A DNA stretch of 64,000 bases. Source: Anaerolinea thermophila UNI-1 (lineage in GTDB: Bacteria; Chloroflexota; Anaerolineae; Anaerolineales; Anaerolineaceae). Below, one piece after another: positions 56,072 to 64,000 of this stretch. The position numbers were made by a program, and so were the translations under genes. Numbering within the stretch: position 1 is the stretch's first letter; each line of letters opens with the position of its first letter. Location: NCBI RefSeq assembly GCF_000199675.1, contig NC_014960.1:868001-932000 (forward strand), given 5' to 3'. A model generated the notes under the pieces. The model saw only the letters and a list, made by a program, of their open reading frames with translations. It did not search any database and had not been told where the DNA came from.

Positions 56072-58069
56072 ATGCCGCTAGTAACTCAGAACGAAATTCT
56101 GCCTGCCTTTCAAGCCGTCCCGTGGGTGGTCTTCTTCCCTCTCCTCGGCTTGATTTTGAATCTTCTTTTTGGCAAACGATTCAGCGAGAAATTTGCGGGC
56201 GCGGTAGCCAGTTTGGCAACGCTGGCATCCTTTGGGGTTGCGCTGACTTTGTTCTTTGCCCTGCAATCCCATCCGGAAGGCGCCAGTATCCCCTTCCTGA
56301 CCTGGATTCAGGTGGGCGATTTTGTGGTCAACTGGGCGTTTCGCGTGGATACCCTCTCGGTGACCATGATGCTGGTAGTTTCGGGGGTGGGCTTGCTCAT
56401 CCATATTTACGCCGCAGGCTACATGCACGAGGACGTGCGTCACAATGGTGATCCGGGACGCTATCGCCGCTTCTTCGTGTACTTTAACCTCTTCATCGCC
56501 ATGATGATGATTCTGGTCAGCGCCGATAACTACCTGATGCTTTTTGTTGGGTGGGAAGGCGTTGGCTTATGTTCTTACCTGCTCATTGGTTTCTGGTTTG
56601 AAAAAGGCAAGGACGGCATTGCCAATGCCCAGGCGGCTAAGAAGGCGTTTGTGGTCAACCGGGTGGGTGATTTTGGTTTGCTCATCGCCCTGTTTCTGAT
56701 GTACCAGCATTTTGGCACGCTGGAGTTTGCCAGAGTGTTTGAGCAGGCTCCCGCGCTTGCCGCGGCGACCCCGGGTGTGCTTCTGGCGATGACGCTGTTC
56801 ATGCTATTGGGCGTAACGGGAAAATCGGCGCAGATTCCGCTCTACGTCTGGTTGCCCGATGCTATGGCTGGTCCCACGCCTGTTTCGGCATTGATCCATG
56901 CCGCCACGATGGTTACAGCAGGTGTGTATCTGGTGGTGCGATCCACCCCGCTTTACAGTCTGGTGCCGGAAGCCCAAACCGTGGTGACTTGGGTGGGGGC
57001 ACTGACCGCGCTCTTTGCTGCCACGATTGCCATTGCTCAGTTTGACATCAAGCGCGTGCTGGCTTATTCCACCATATCTCAATTGGGCTTTATGGTGGCG
57101 GCGGCAGGTATGGGCGCTGGGGTGGCTGCGATGTTCCATCTCACCACGCATGCTTTCTTCAAAGCCCTGCTCTTCCTGGCTGCAGGTTCGGTCATCCTGG
57201 GCGTTGAGGCGGGACATGCCCGCGCTCATGCTCATGCCGATGAACACGGGCACGATGACTTTGATCCGCAGGACATGCGCAACATGGGAGGGTTGAAAGA
57301 CCGCATGCCGCTGACTTTCTGGGTTTACCTGATCGGTGCGCTGGCGCTTTCAGGGATTGCTCCGTTGTCGGGTTTCTTCTCTAAAGATGAAATTCTCCAT
57401 GCTGCTGAGCAAAATCATCCGGCGATTTTCTGGATTTTGTTGATTACTGCTTTCCTGACGGCTTTTTACATGGGGCGTCAACTGGTGATGGTCTTCAGCG
57501 GCACGGTGCGTACCCGTGCGGCAGGCGCGGCACGCGAAAATGGCGCTATCATCACGCTGCCGCTGGTTGGGCTGGCAATTCTCTCGGTGCTGGGTGGTTT
57601 GCTGAATTTCCCAGGTAGTTGGGGGTTGGAGCACTGGCTGGAGCATACTCTGGAGGGGATTAAGCCTTCCGAGTTTGCCCCGCTTACCGCACTGATCTCG
57701 GTTCTGGTTGCGCTGGGTGGATTGGGGTTAGCCTATGCCATTTACGCTGTAACGAATCCGCTCTCGGATGCCAAACAACCCGACCCGTTGACCCGGCTTG
57801 GCGTGTTGTGGCGGGGTATGGCGAATAAATGGAAAGTGGATGAACTCTATCACGCCTTGTTTGTGCGTCCATATGAGGCGTTGGCACGTTTCCTCGCCAC
57901 GCCAGTGGATCAGGGCGTCATTGATGGCATCTCCGGCGGGCTGGCATGGCTTTCTGTACGCGCAGGCGAAGGCTTGCGGGTATTTCAGAACGGCTTCCTG
58001 CGTTCCTATGCCCTGCTGATTGTTCTGGGTGTAACGGCAATCCTGTCTTATCTTATCTGGGTGCGTTAA
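56072..58069 (+). CDS. nuoL: Complex I subunit L (proton pump) with His-rich loop
   Basis: The 665-residue antiporter-like subunit has the key Glu in FVGWEGVGLCSYLL, the Lys in TGKSAQIPLYVWLPDAM and a long C-terminal part that should form the lateral helix. Between helices at about residues 381-400 there is a His/Asp-rich insert (HARAHAHADEHGHDDFD) that is not part of the usual core. ATG 56072 has GGGAGGA upstream; an earlier TTG overlaps this site. Confidence 0.95.
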   Translation: MPLVTQNEILPAFQAVPWVVFFPLLGLILNLLFGKRFSEKFAGAVASLATLASFGVALTLFFALQSHPEGASIPFLTWIQVGDFVVNWAFRVDTLSVTMMLVVSGVGLLIHIYAAGYMHEDVRHNGDPGRYRRFFVYFNLFIAMMMILVSADNYLMLFVGWEGVGLCSYLLIGFWFEKGKDGIANAQAAKKAFVVNRVGDFGLLIALFLMYQHFGTLEFARVFEQAPALAAATPGVLLAMTLFMLLGVTGKSAQIPLYVWLPDAMAGPTPVSALIHAATMVTAGVYLVVRSTPLYSLVPEAQTVVTWVGALTALFAATIAIAQFDIKRVLAYSTISQLGFMVAAAGMGAGVAAMFHLTTHAFFKALLFLAAGSVILGVEAGHARAHAHADEHGHDDFDPQDMRNMGGLKDRMPLTFWVYLIGALALSGIAPLSGFFSKDEILHAAEQNHPAIFWILLITAFLTAFYMGRQLVMVFSGTVRTRAAGAARENGAIITLPLVGLAILSVLGGLLNFPGSWGLEHWLEHTLEGIKPSEFAPLTALISVLVALGGLGLAYAIYAVTNPLSDAKQPDPLTRLGVLWRGMANKWKVDELYHALFVRPYEALARFLATPVDQGVIDGISGGLAWLSVRAGEGLRVFQNGFLRSYALLIVLGVTAILSYLIWVR

Positions 58070-58078
58070 GGAGAGCCC

Positions 58079-59578
58079 ATGGACTATACATTGATTTTGC
58101 TCACTTTCTCCCCGCTGGTGGGATTTCTGGTTCTCCTTTTCCTCAAAGAGGAACAAAAAACGGCATTGCGCTGGGTAGCGTTGATCACTTCACTGGTAAC
58201 GTTTGCCCTTTCCCTCTGGGCACTGGCGCAGTTCCGCATGGGTGAGGGAGGCTTGCAACTAGTCTTTGATCAGCCCTGGTTCCGCCTGGCGGAGTCGCAA
58301 GTCACCTTTGCCATGGGGGTGGATGGGCTGGGCATGCTCATGATCCTGTTGACCACCTTCCTCACGCCGCTGGCGTTGCTTTCGACCTGGAGCGCCGTGC
58401 AGGAGCGGGTCAAAGGCTTCATGATTTTCTTCCTGCTCCTCGAAACGGGCATGCTGGGGGTCTTCACCGCCCAGGATCTGGTGTTGTTTTACATCTTCTG
58501 GGAGTTCACTCTCATCCCCATGTACTTCCTGATTGGGATTTGGGGAGGAGAACGGCGCATTTATGCAGCGGTGAAGTTCTTCCTCTTCACCATGTTTGGC
58601 TCGGTGCTGATGCTCCTTGCCATCCTCTACCTGGGGCTGACTGCTGGCACGTTCTCTTTGAGCGATCTGGTGCTTGCCCGTCAGGTTTTTGCCGGAGCGC
58701 AGGTGTGGCTCTGGCTGGCATTTGCTCTGGCATTTGCCATCAAGGTCCCCATGTGGCCCCTGCATACCTGGTTGCCCGATGCGCATGTGGAAGCGCCTAC
58801 GGCTGGCTCGGTCATTCTGGCGGGTGTGTTGCTGAAGATGGGTTCATACGGTTTCCTGCGCTTCAACCTGCCGCTCTTTCCGGAAGCCACGCTGCAACTG
58901 GCGCCTTACATGGCGGTTCTGGCGGTGATTGGTATTCTGTACGGTGCGGTGGTTTCCTTTGCCCAGACGGACGTCAAAAAACTGGTCGCCTATTCCTCGG
59001 TGAGCCATTTGGGTTTTGTCATGCTGGGAATCTTCGCCTTGACGGCTCAGGGGTTGGCTGGAAGTATTTTGCAGATGGTCAATCATGGGCTGAGTACGGG
59101 CGCCCTCTTCCTGCTGGTGGGCATGCTCTACGAACGTCGTCATACTCGTCAGATGTCTGCCTACGGTGGTATCTGGAAAGTGGTACCTGTTTTGGGCGCA
59201 GTGATGTTGTTTATCAGCCTTTCTTCGGCGGGCTTGCCCGCCCTCAACGGCTTCGTGGGTGAATTTACCATCCTGTTGGGTTCGTTCTCTTCCAGTACCC
59301 TGGGGTCGCCGTGGTTTGCGGGGTTGGGCGCGCTGGGTGTCATCCTGGCGGCGGTGTACCTGCTGGTGATGTTTGAGCGCGTTTTCCTAGGCCCCGTCAA
59401 ACATGCGGAAAATCAATCTCTCAAAGATATGAACCTGCGCGAAGTGCTTACCCTTTTGCCCATCATGATTGTCATTTTGTGGATTGGGTTGTACCCGTCT
59501 TTCTTCTTCAATCTGATGAACCCCACCGTCTCGCAACTGCTCGCTACCGTGCAGACCGCGGCGATGGCAATCCGCTAA
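58079..59578 (+). CDS. nuoM: Complex I subunit M (proton pump)
   Basis: The 499-residue antiporter-like subunit has fourteen predicted helices. The conserved Glu lies in FYIFWEFTLIPMYFLIG and the Lys in FAIKVPMWPLHTWLPDAHV. YSSVSHLGFVMLGIF marks helix 10-11. AAGGAGAG lies upstream of the ATG, 9 bases after nuoL. Confidence 0.96.
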   Translation: MDYTLILLTFSPLVGFLVLLFLKEEQKTALRWVALITSLVTFALSLWALAQFRMGEGGLQLVFDQPWFRLAESQVTFAMGVDGLGMLMILLTTFLTPLALLSTWSAVQERVKGFMIFFLLLETGMLGVFTAQDLVLFYIFWEFTLIPMYFLIGIWGGERRIYAAVKFFLFTMFGSVLMLLAILYLGLTAGTFSLSDLVLARQVFAGAQVWLWLAFALAFAIKVPMWPLHTWLPDAHVEAPTAGSVILAGVLLKMGSYGFLRFNLPLFPEATLQLAPYMAVLAVIGILYGAVVSFAQTDVKKLVAYSSVSHLGFVMLGIFALTAQGLAGSILQMVNHGLSTGALFLLVGMLYERRHTRQMSAYGGIWKVVPVLGAVMLFISLSSAGLPALNGFVGEFTILLGSFSSSTLGSPWFAGLGALGVILAAVYLLVMFERVFLGPVKHAENQSLKDMNLREVLTLLPIMIVILWIGLYPSFFFNLMNPTVSQLLATVQTAAMAIR

Positions 59579-59590
59579 GGTGAGGAGGCG

Positions 59591-61042
59591 ATGATGATCA
59601 CTTTGAACGATGTCCTTACCCTCCTTCCAGCAGTGGTTTTGCTGGCTTGGGGCGTGATGATGCTGGTTGTGGATTTATTCCTCCCTAAAGAACGCAAGGC
59701 TATCATTCCTTTGCTGGCAGGGCTTGGTGCGGCTGCGGGTTTGGGGGTGAATCTGGCTCTGACGGGATATTCCCAGACAGGCTTCAACGGCATGGTAGTG
59801 CTGGACGGTTTTGCCTCTTTCACGAACACCCTGCTGTTGATTGCTGCGCTCTTTGCGGTCATGCTGGCATATGACTACATGCGCCGCATGAACATCGAAC
59901 GCAGTGAATGCTGTGCCTTGATGCTCATCTCTACTGCCGGGATGATGATGATGGTGCAAGCCTATGACCTCATCATCCTCTTTCTTGCGCTGGAACTGTT
60001 CTCCATCCCTCTGTACGTCATGTCCGGGCTGATTCGCGGCAAAATCTCTTCGGAAGAAGCCGCGCTCAAATACTTCCTGCTGGGTGCGTTTTCCTCGGCG
60101 TTTCTCCTTTATGGGGTGGCTTTCCTCTATGGTGCAACCCAGCACACCAATCTGGCGGGAATTGTTGCCGCTATGCAAAGCGGTACAGCAAATTACATCT
60201 TCTTGATGCTGGGGGTTGCCTTATTGCTGGTTGGCTTAGCCTTCAAACTGGCAATTGTACCTTTCCACTCCTGGGCTCCGGATGTGTACCAGGGCGCGCC
60301 TACACCCGTCACCGGCTGGATGTCGGTGAGCGTGAAGATTGCCGCACTGGCGGCGCTTTTGCGGGTGTTTGTGGTGGCGTTCCCATCGCTCTCAGCGCAA
60401 ATTTCGCCCGTATTGGGCGTGCTGGCGGCTTTGACCATGATTGTGGGCAATGTGCTGGCGTTGGTGCAGACCAATATCAAGCGTCTGCTGGCGTATTCCA
60501 GCATCGCTAGTGCGGGCTATCTGCTCATGGCGTTTGTCCCTTACGGACAGGGTGAAGTGGCCTCGCATGCGGTCGCTGCAGGGCTGTTCTACATGGTGGG
60601 CTATTTGTTTACCAGTTTTGCCGCCTGGGCAGTGGTTGCGGCAGTGGAGAAAGCCGAAGGCAAAGACCTGGAAATTACCAGTTACGCCGGGCTGGCGCGA
60701 CGACATCCCTGGCTGGCAGTAGCGATGCTGATTGCTATGGTGTCCTTCATCGGTGTCCCGCCTACACTGGGCTTTTGGGGTAAGTTTTATCTGTTCCGCA
60801 CCGCGCTGGAAGGCGGTCTGGTCTGGCTGGCGCTGATTGGCTTGCTGACTTCCCTCTTCTCGGCTTATTACTACCTGCGTGTGGTGGTGGTGATGTTCAT
60901 GCAGCCGGGCGAGGTGGAAGCCCGCCGAGAAGTGTGGGTCAACCTGCTGGCGGTAGTTTCGGCAGGGGCAACCCTGTTGCTGGCGTTCATCCCCTGGCAG
61001 ATTCTGGATTGGGCAACGGCGGCTTTCCTGCGTTTCCCGTAA
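59591..61042 (+). CDS. nuoN: Complex I subunit N (proton pump)
   Basis: The 483-residue antiporter-like subunit has the conserved Glu in LFLALELFSIPLYVM and the Lys in FKLAIVPFHSWAPDVYQGAPT, with YSSIASAGYLLMAF later. It is the last gene of the operon. GAGGAGG precedes two ATG codons (59591 and 59594); the first is given but either is possible. Confidence 0.95.
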   Translation: MMITLNDVLTLLPAVVLLAWGVMMLVVDLFLPKERKAIIPLLAGLGAAAGLGVNLALTGYSQTGFNGMVVLDGFASFTNTLLLIAALFAVMLAYDYMRRMNIERSECCALMLISTAGMMMMVQAYDLIILFLALELFSIPLYVMSGLIRGKISSEEAALKYFLLGAFSSAFLLYGVAFLYGATQHTNLAGIVAAMQSGTANYIFLMLGVALLLVGLAFKLAIVPFHSWAPDVYQGAPTPVTGWMSVSVKIAALAALLRVFVVAFPSLSAQISPVLGVLAALTMIVGNVLALVQTNIKRLLAYSSIASAGYLLMAFVPYGQGEVASHAVAAGLFYMVGYLFTSFAAWAVVAAVEKAEGKDLEITSYAGLARRHPWLAVAMLIAMVSFIGVPPTLGFWGKFYLFRTALEGGLVWLALIGLLTSLFSAYYYLRVVVVMFMQPGEVEARREVWVNLLAVVSAGATLLLAFIPWQILDWATAAFLRFP

Positions 61043-61068
61043 ACTCCCCCCAGAGATATAAAATCCTT

Positions 61069-61106
61069 GCGGGCGTCTCTTGAGAGAGAACGCCCGCTTT
61101 GTTTTT
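61069..61106 (+). terminator. Terminator of the nuo operon
   Basis: GCGGGCGT (61069-61076) pairs with ACGCCCGC (61090-61097), with an inner TCTC/GAGA pairing, followed by TTTGTTTTT. It closes the 14-gene operon before the convergent DUF92 gene. Confidence 0.85.
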
Positions 61107-61129
61107 CCTTGGAAACTCCAAGAGGATGT

Positions 61130-62002
61130 TTACAGGAAGAGGATGGAAAGGACGAATGCAGAGAAGGTGCAGAGGAAATTAACAGCATCATTGTTCATCC
61201 ACCTCCAGCCCCGCAGGAGATGGGTGCGAGTCCCGCAGGTGTGCAGGGGATGACGCTCGGTTTCTTTTTCACACGCAGGACAGCGGTAAATGGCCTGGAC
61301 GGTTGCGCCAAGCAGGGAATCGACCAGCGAACCTGCCAACCCGCTGAGAGAGAAGATCATGAACCACAACCCTGCGCCGCCAGGCGGAGGCAGCATCGGC
61401 ACCCCTCCCAACAAATCTACCAGCACAAAAGGCACACCGGCAGGAATGGGCAGAATGAAGCCGTTCCAGAACAGGACGCCGACCAATGCCAGCAGAACCG
61501 CGCCGGAAAGCGCTGCCAGTGTTCCCAACAGGCTGATACCCCCTGAAGTGCCCCGTTCCACGGGGCGCAGAGTGGTGATGAGCCGCGGGGAAACAGGGCT
61601 GAGGGCTCCCAGTTCGGTTGCCCAGGTATCGGCGTTGGCGGCGGCGAGCGCGGCGATGAAGCCGACCCAGGGAAGGGGAGAGTGAGGAATAAAAGCGTGG
61701 AGAAGAGCCATCCCGCCTGCCAATCCGCCATTGGCAAGCACCTGCCAGGCATCGCGCTGATGTCCTTTAGAGAACTTTTCTTCCAGGGAACGTTTTTGTT
61801 TTCCCCACAAACGGGAGAGCAGAGAAGAAGAGACAAAGAAAGTCAGCAGGGCAATCGCCCATGCCAGCCCGCCCAGTCCAAAGATGATTGTGCCCAAGGC
61901 TAATGCCGCCCAGAACCCTGAAGGACTTAAAGCGCGCATTCGAACTGCCGCACCGGTGATCAGCAATGCAAAGAAAACGCCCAGAAGCAGTTTCAAGAGC
62001 AT
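61130..62002 (-). CDS. DUF92/TMEM19-family membrane protein
   Basis: The 290-residue membrane protein has about seven helices and the family motifs SPSGFWAAL near the start, AAANADTWATELG and GLAGSLVDSLLGATVQ. DUF92 includes the plant phytyl-phosphate kinase VTE6, so a polyprenyl- or phytyl-phosphate kinase role is possible. A CPACEKETERH segment near the C-terminus looks like half a zinc site (with HTCGT). I chose ATG 62002, 7 bases after the upstream stop; a 15-residue longer form starting at 62047 overlaps that gene. Confidence 0.8.
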   Translation of the reverse strand: MLLKLLLGVFFALLITGAAVRMRALSPSGFWAALALGTIIFGLGGLAWAIALLTFFVSSSLLSRLWGKQKRSLEEKFSKGHQRDAWQVLANGGLAGGMALLHAFIPHSPLPWVGFIAALAAANADTWATELGALSPVSPRLITTLRPVERGTSGGISLLGTLAALSGAVLLALVGVLFWNGFILPIPAGVPFVLVDLLGGVPMLPPPGGAGLWFMIFSLSGLAGSLVDSLLGATVQAIYRCPACEKETERHPLHTCGTRTHLLRGWRWMNNDAVNFLCTFSAFVLSILFL

Positions 62003-62009
62003 AGCAAAT

Positions 62010-62918
62010 TTACCCCGCCAGCATGAAAATCCAGGTAGCAAGCACAAACAAAAGAAGAGTTACCGCACCGCTTCCCCATAGCAGGTAGGCTGCAGGGAGA
62101 GTGCGTTCTTGCCGATAAAAGTACACCCCTATAATCCAATCTGTACCCAGGAAGAGCAAACCCAGAACGGGTAAAAGCAAAATTTGAATAGAGGGAACGG
62201 GGGCAAGAGATGCCCCTTGTGGAGAGTATCCCAATGGTACCGTTGCGCGGGTGAGAATGGCTATCCCACTGCTTACCAGCAGGGCAAGAAACAACCCTCC
62301 ACCCGTCAGAATCAAGCGCCGGGCAATCTGATCCTGCCATATGTGTGCCAGAAAGACCATTGGGCGGATGGACTGCGAGGAAATAGGCTGTAAACTGCCC
62401 AGTTCTGCCACGTACCGGTAGGCGCGCATGAAGGCCGAGACGTTCTCCGGTGAAATGGCGTAGATTTTCTCGGGTGTGGCAATCAGCAGGATGGAGTCGG
62501 GATCGGAAGCCAGGAACTCAATGGCACCCAGTTCATGGGAATAGACATTTCCGAGCACAGCCCCCGGAAAACGCAGCAATGGCAGAGGCACACGGAAGCC
62601 CAGTTCCTTCATCGGGCGCACCCACTCGATGTGGGACATGGGAATGTCCTCAGCGCGTAACCCCCAACGAAGACGCAGTCCCTCTCTTTCAAGAATATAT
62701 TGCCCTCGCAGTAAACTGTAGAGGGCATATAAAATCAGAGGCACAGGCACCAGCAGGATAACCCCAAACAAGAGCAAGCCGGTAAAGCGGCTTTGTTCCT
62801 GTTGAGAGGTGCTCAATGCAATGCTCAATCCACCTGCACCTGTCAGGATCAACGTAACCAGGCTTAAAAATATCAAGCCGTACCGGCGGGGTGGGGTAAA
62901 CAGCGCAGGTAGTTCCAT
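62010..62918 (-). CDS. PH-domain-like membrane protein
   Basis: The 302-residue protein has two N-terminal helices (about 14-34 and 46-69), a bacterial PH-like domain (about 70-165, YILEREGLRLRWGLRAEDIP, LLIATPEKIYAISPENV) and three C-terminal helices. Such PH-type proteins sit in the inner membrane; function is unknown. It lies between the DegT-family gene (3-base gap) and the DUF92 gene, so the three are likely one operon. Confidence 0.65.
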   Translation of the reverse strand: MELPALFTPPRRYGLIFLSLVTLILTGAGGLSIALSTSQQEQSRFTGLLLFGVILLVPVPLILYALYSLLRGQYILEREGLRLRWGLRAEDIPMSHIEWVRPMKELGFRVPLPLLRFPGAVLGNVYSHELGAIEFLASDPDSILLIATPEKIYAISPENVSAFMRAYRYVAELGSLQPISSQSIRPMVFLAHIWQDQIARRLILTGGGLFLALLVSSGIAILTRATVPLGYSPQGASLAPVPSIQILLLPVLGLLFLGTDWIIGVYFYRQERTLPAAYLLWGSGAVTLLLFVLATWIFMLAG

Positions 62919-62921
62919 GCC

Positions 62922-64000
62922 TCACAGAACGGATTGCAATGCCCGGCACACAGTTTCAACCTGTTCCTCGGTCATCACACTGGAGAAGGGCAGAGCCAGA
63001 CCACGTGCGCCCAGGTCTTCCGTCACCGGGTAATCCCCCGGTTGGTATCCAAATCGCTCCACCAGATAAGGTTGCAGGTGGATGGGCAGGAAGTAAGGGC
63101 GCACGGGAATTCCTTTCTCTTCCAGTCTTTGAGCCACTTCTTCACGGTTGATTCCCCGCGCTAGGCGGATGACGAAGACAAACCACGAGGACCGGGTGGT
63201 TTGGGGGGCAATGTACGGCACTTCCACTGCGGGGATTTCCGCAAGGCGTTCCATGTACCAGCGTGCTACCTGCTCGCGCTTGTTCAGCAAGGTTTCGATG
63301 CGGTTCATTTGTGCCGTGCCCAGTGCTGCGCTCATCTCATCCAGACGATAGTTGTAGCCCAGGTAAGTATGCTGAAGCCATGTGTCGCCGGGAGCACGCC
63401 CTTGATTGCGCAAAGCCATCATCAGCATGGCGGCGTCCTCGTCGTCGGTGACAATCATCCCCCCCTCGCCAGTGGTAATTTGCTTGTTGGGGTAGAAGGC
63501 GAACACCCCACAATCGCCCAGCATGCCCGCTTTGCGCCCCTTGTACTCCGCCCCCAGGGCTTCGCAGGCATCTTCAATGAGGTGCAAGTCGTACTGGTCG
63601 GCAAGATGACGGAGTTCGTCCATGTCAGCCGGCTGACCAAACACATCCACTGCCAGAATGGCTTTTAGACGTTGTGGGGAGACGGGTAGATGACGGGGGA
63701 GCCAGCGTTGTGTTGCTTTGCCGCCTTCGCTCAAATCGCGCAGGGCTTGGGCGGTTTGCTCCACATCCATGTTTCCGGTCTGCGGGTCAACGTCCACGAA
63801 GACGGGGATGGCATTTTCGTACAGGATGACGTTGGTGGATGCCACGAAAGAAAAAGGGGTGGTCAGCACCAGATCGCCGGGCTGTACCCCGGCGGCACGG
63901 ATGCACAAATGCAATCCCGCAGTTCCCGAATTCACGCCAATGGCAAAGCGCGCGCCGGTAAACCGTCGGATGGCTTCTTCAAATTCGCGAATGCGTTCCC
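62922..64000 (-). CDS. DegT/DnrJ/EryC1/StrS aminotransferase, start outside the window
   Basis: The frame is still open at the right edge, so the N-terminus is missing; the first visible residues read ERIREFEEAIRRFTGARFAI. The PLP fold is clear: VNSGTAGLHL (phosphate loop), TPFSFVASTN, LIEDACEALGAEYKG and the cofactor lysine in FYPNKQITTGEGG. Family members transaminate nucleotide-linked keto-sugars for cell-wall or surface glycans. The C-terminal part has VPYIAPQTTRSSWFVF and PVRPYFLPIHLQPYL as usual. The last 3 bases before the next start leave no room for a separate promoter. Confidence 0.9.
   Translation of the reverse strand, partial: ERIREFEEAIRRFTGARFAIGVNSGTAGLHLCIRAAGVQPGDLVLTTPFSFVASTNVILYENAIPVFVDVDPQTGNMDVEQTAQALRDLSEGGKATQRWLPRHLPVSPQRLKAILAVDVFGQPADMDELRHLADQYDLHLIEDACEALGAEYKGRKAGMLGDCGVFAFYPNKQITTGEGGMIVTDDEDAAMLMMALRNQGRAPGDTWLQHTYLGYNYRLDEMSAALGTAQMNRIETLLNKREQVARWYMERLAEIPAVEVPYIAPQTTRSSWFVFVIRLARGINREEVAQRLEEKGIPVRPYFLPIHLQPYLVERFGYQPGDYPVTEDLGARGLALPFSSVMTEEQVETVCRALQSVL

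Noticed and set aside
46738..61042. Possible frameshift or missing subunit in the nuo operon
   Set aside because: All fourteen subunits are present, intact and in standard order with normal lengths.

Overview
The window looks like a piece of a Chloroflexota chromosome, most likely class Anaerolineae and close to Anaerolinea. This is inferred from gene content, not from any database search. Signs are a moderately GC-rich sequence, sugar-uptake ABC systems next to ROK proteins and uncommon glycosidases, a giant DUF11-repeat surface protein ending in a sortase domain, and archaeal/Thermus-type (LysW-route) lysine genes. There is also a complete 14-gene nuoA-N operon. I see no phage genes, insertion sequences, CRISPR arrays, rRNA or tRNA.

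Layout. 1-5.8 kb: end of a DUF4405 membrane protein, a small membrane protein, a SnoaL-like protein, a 727-residue protein I do not recognise, an EEP-fold hydrolase and a LarA-family protein. 5.8-7.9 kb: a GH42-like protein that seems to have lost both catalytic glutamates. 8.0-19.5 kb: one 3822-residue secreted DUF11 protein with four almost identical 402-bp repeats, an LPKTG motif and a C-terminal sortase domain with its His, Cys and Arg. 19.6-20.9 kb: a cytidylate-kinase-like protein and a His-rich NifX-like protein.

20.9-29.0 kb (minus strand): an amino-sugar locus made of a ROK repressor, ROK-like kinase, PIG-L deacetylase, binding lipoprotein, two permeases and a SIS-domain deaminase. 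Together they could import an N-acetylated amino sugar, remove the acetyl group, phosphorylate it and deaminate it. A GH39 glycosidase is transcribed divergently. 30.6-35.1 kb: a degenerate CPBP membrane protein and a drug-type ABC exporter. 35.2-37.6 kb: an SDR epimerase, a cold-shock protein with a structured leader, and surE.

37.7-42.9 kb: the first half of alpha-aminoadipate lysine synthesis (homocitrate synthase with a fused RAM domain, homoaconitase large and small subunits, homoisocitrate dehydrogenase, LysX), preceded by a probable leader-peptide attenuator. lysW, lysZ, lysY, lysJ and lysK are not in the window. 42.9-46.4 kb: two tandem MFS transporters and a Gfo/Idh/MocA oxidoreductase. 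46.7-61.1 kb: nuoABCDEFGHIJKLMN behind one extended -10 promoter and ending in a strong terminator. 61.1-64.0 kb: DUF92 and PH-domain membrane proteins and a DegT-family aminotransferase cut by the window end.

All coordinates, motifs and promoter calls were read by eye. Family names rest on recognisable motifs; substrates and regulation are inference unless stated.
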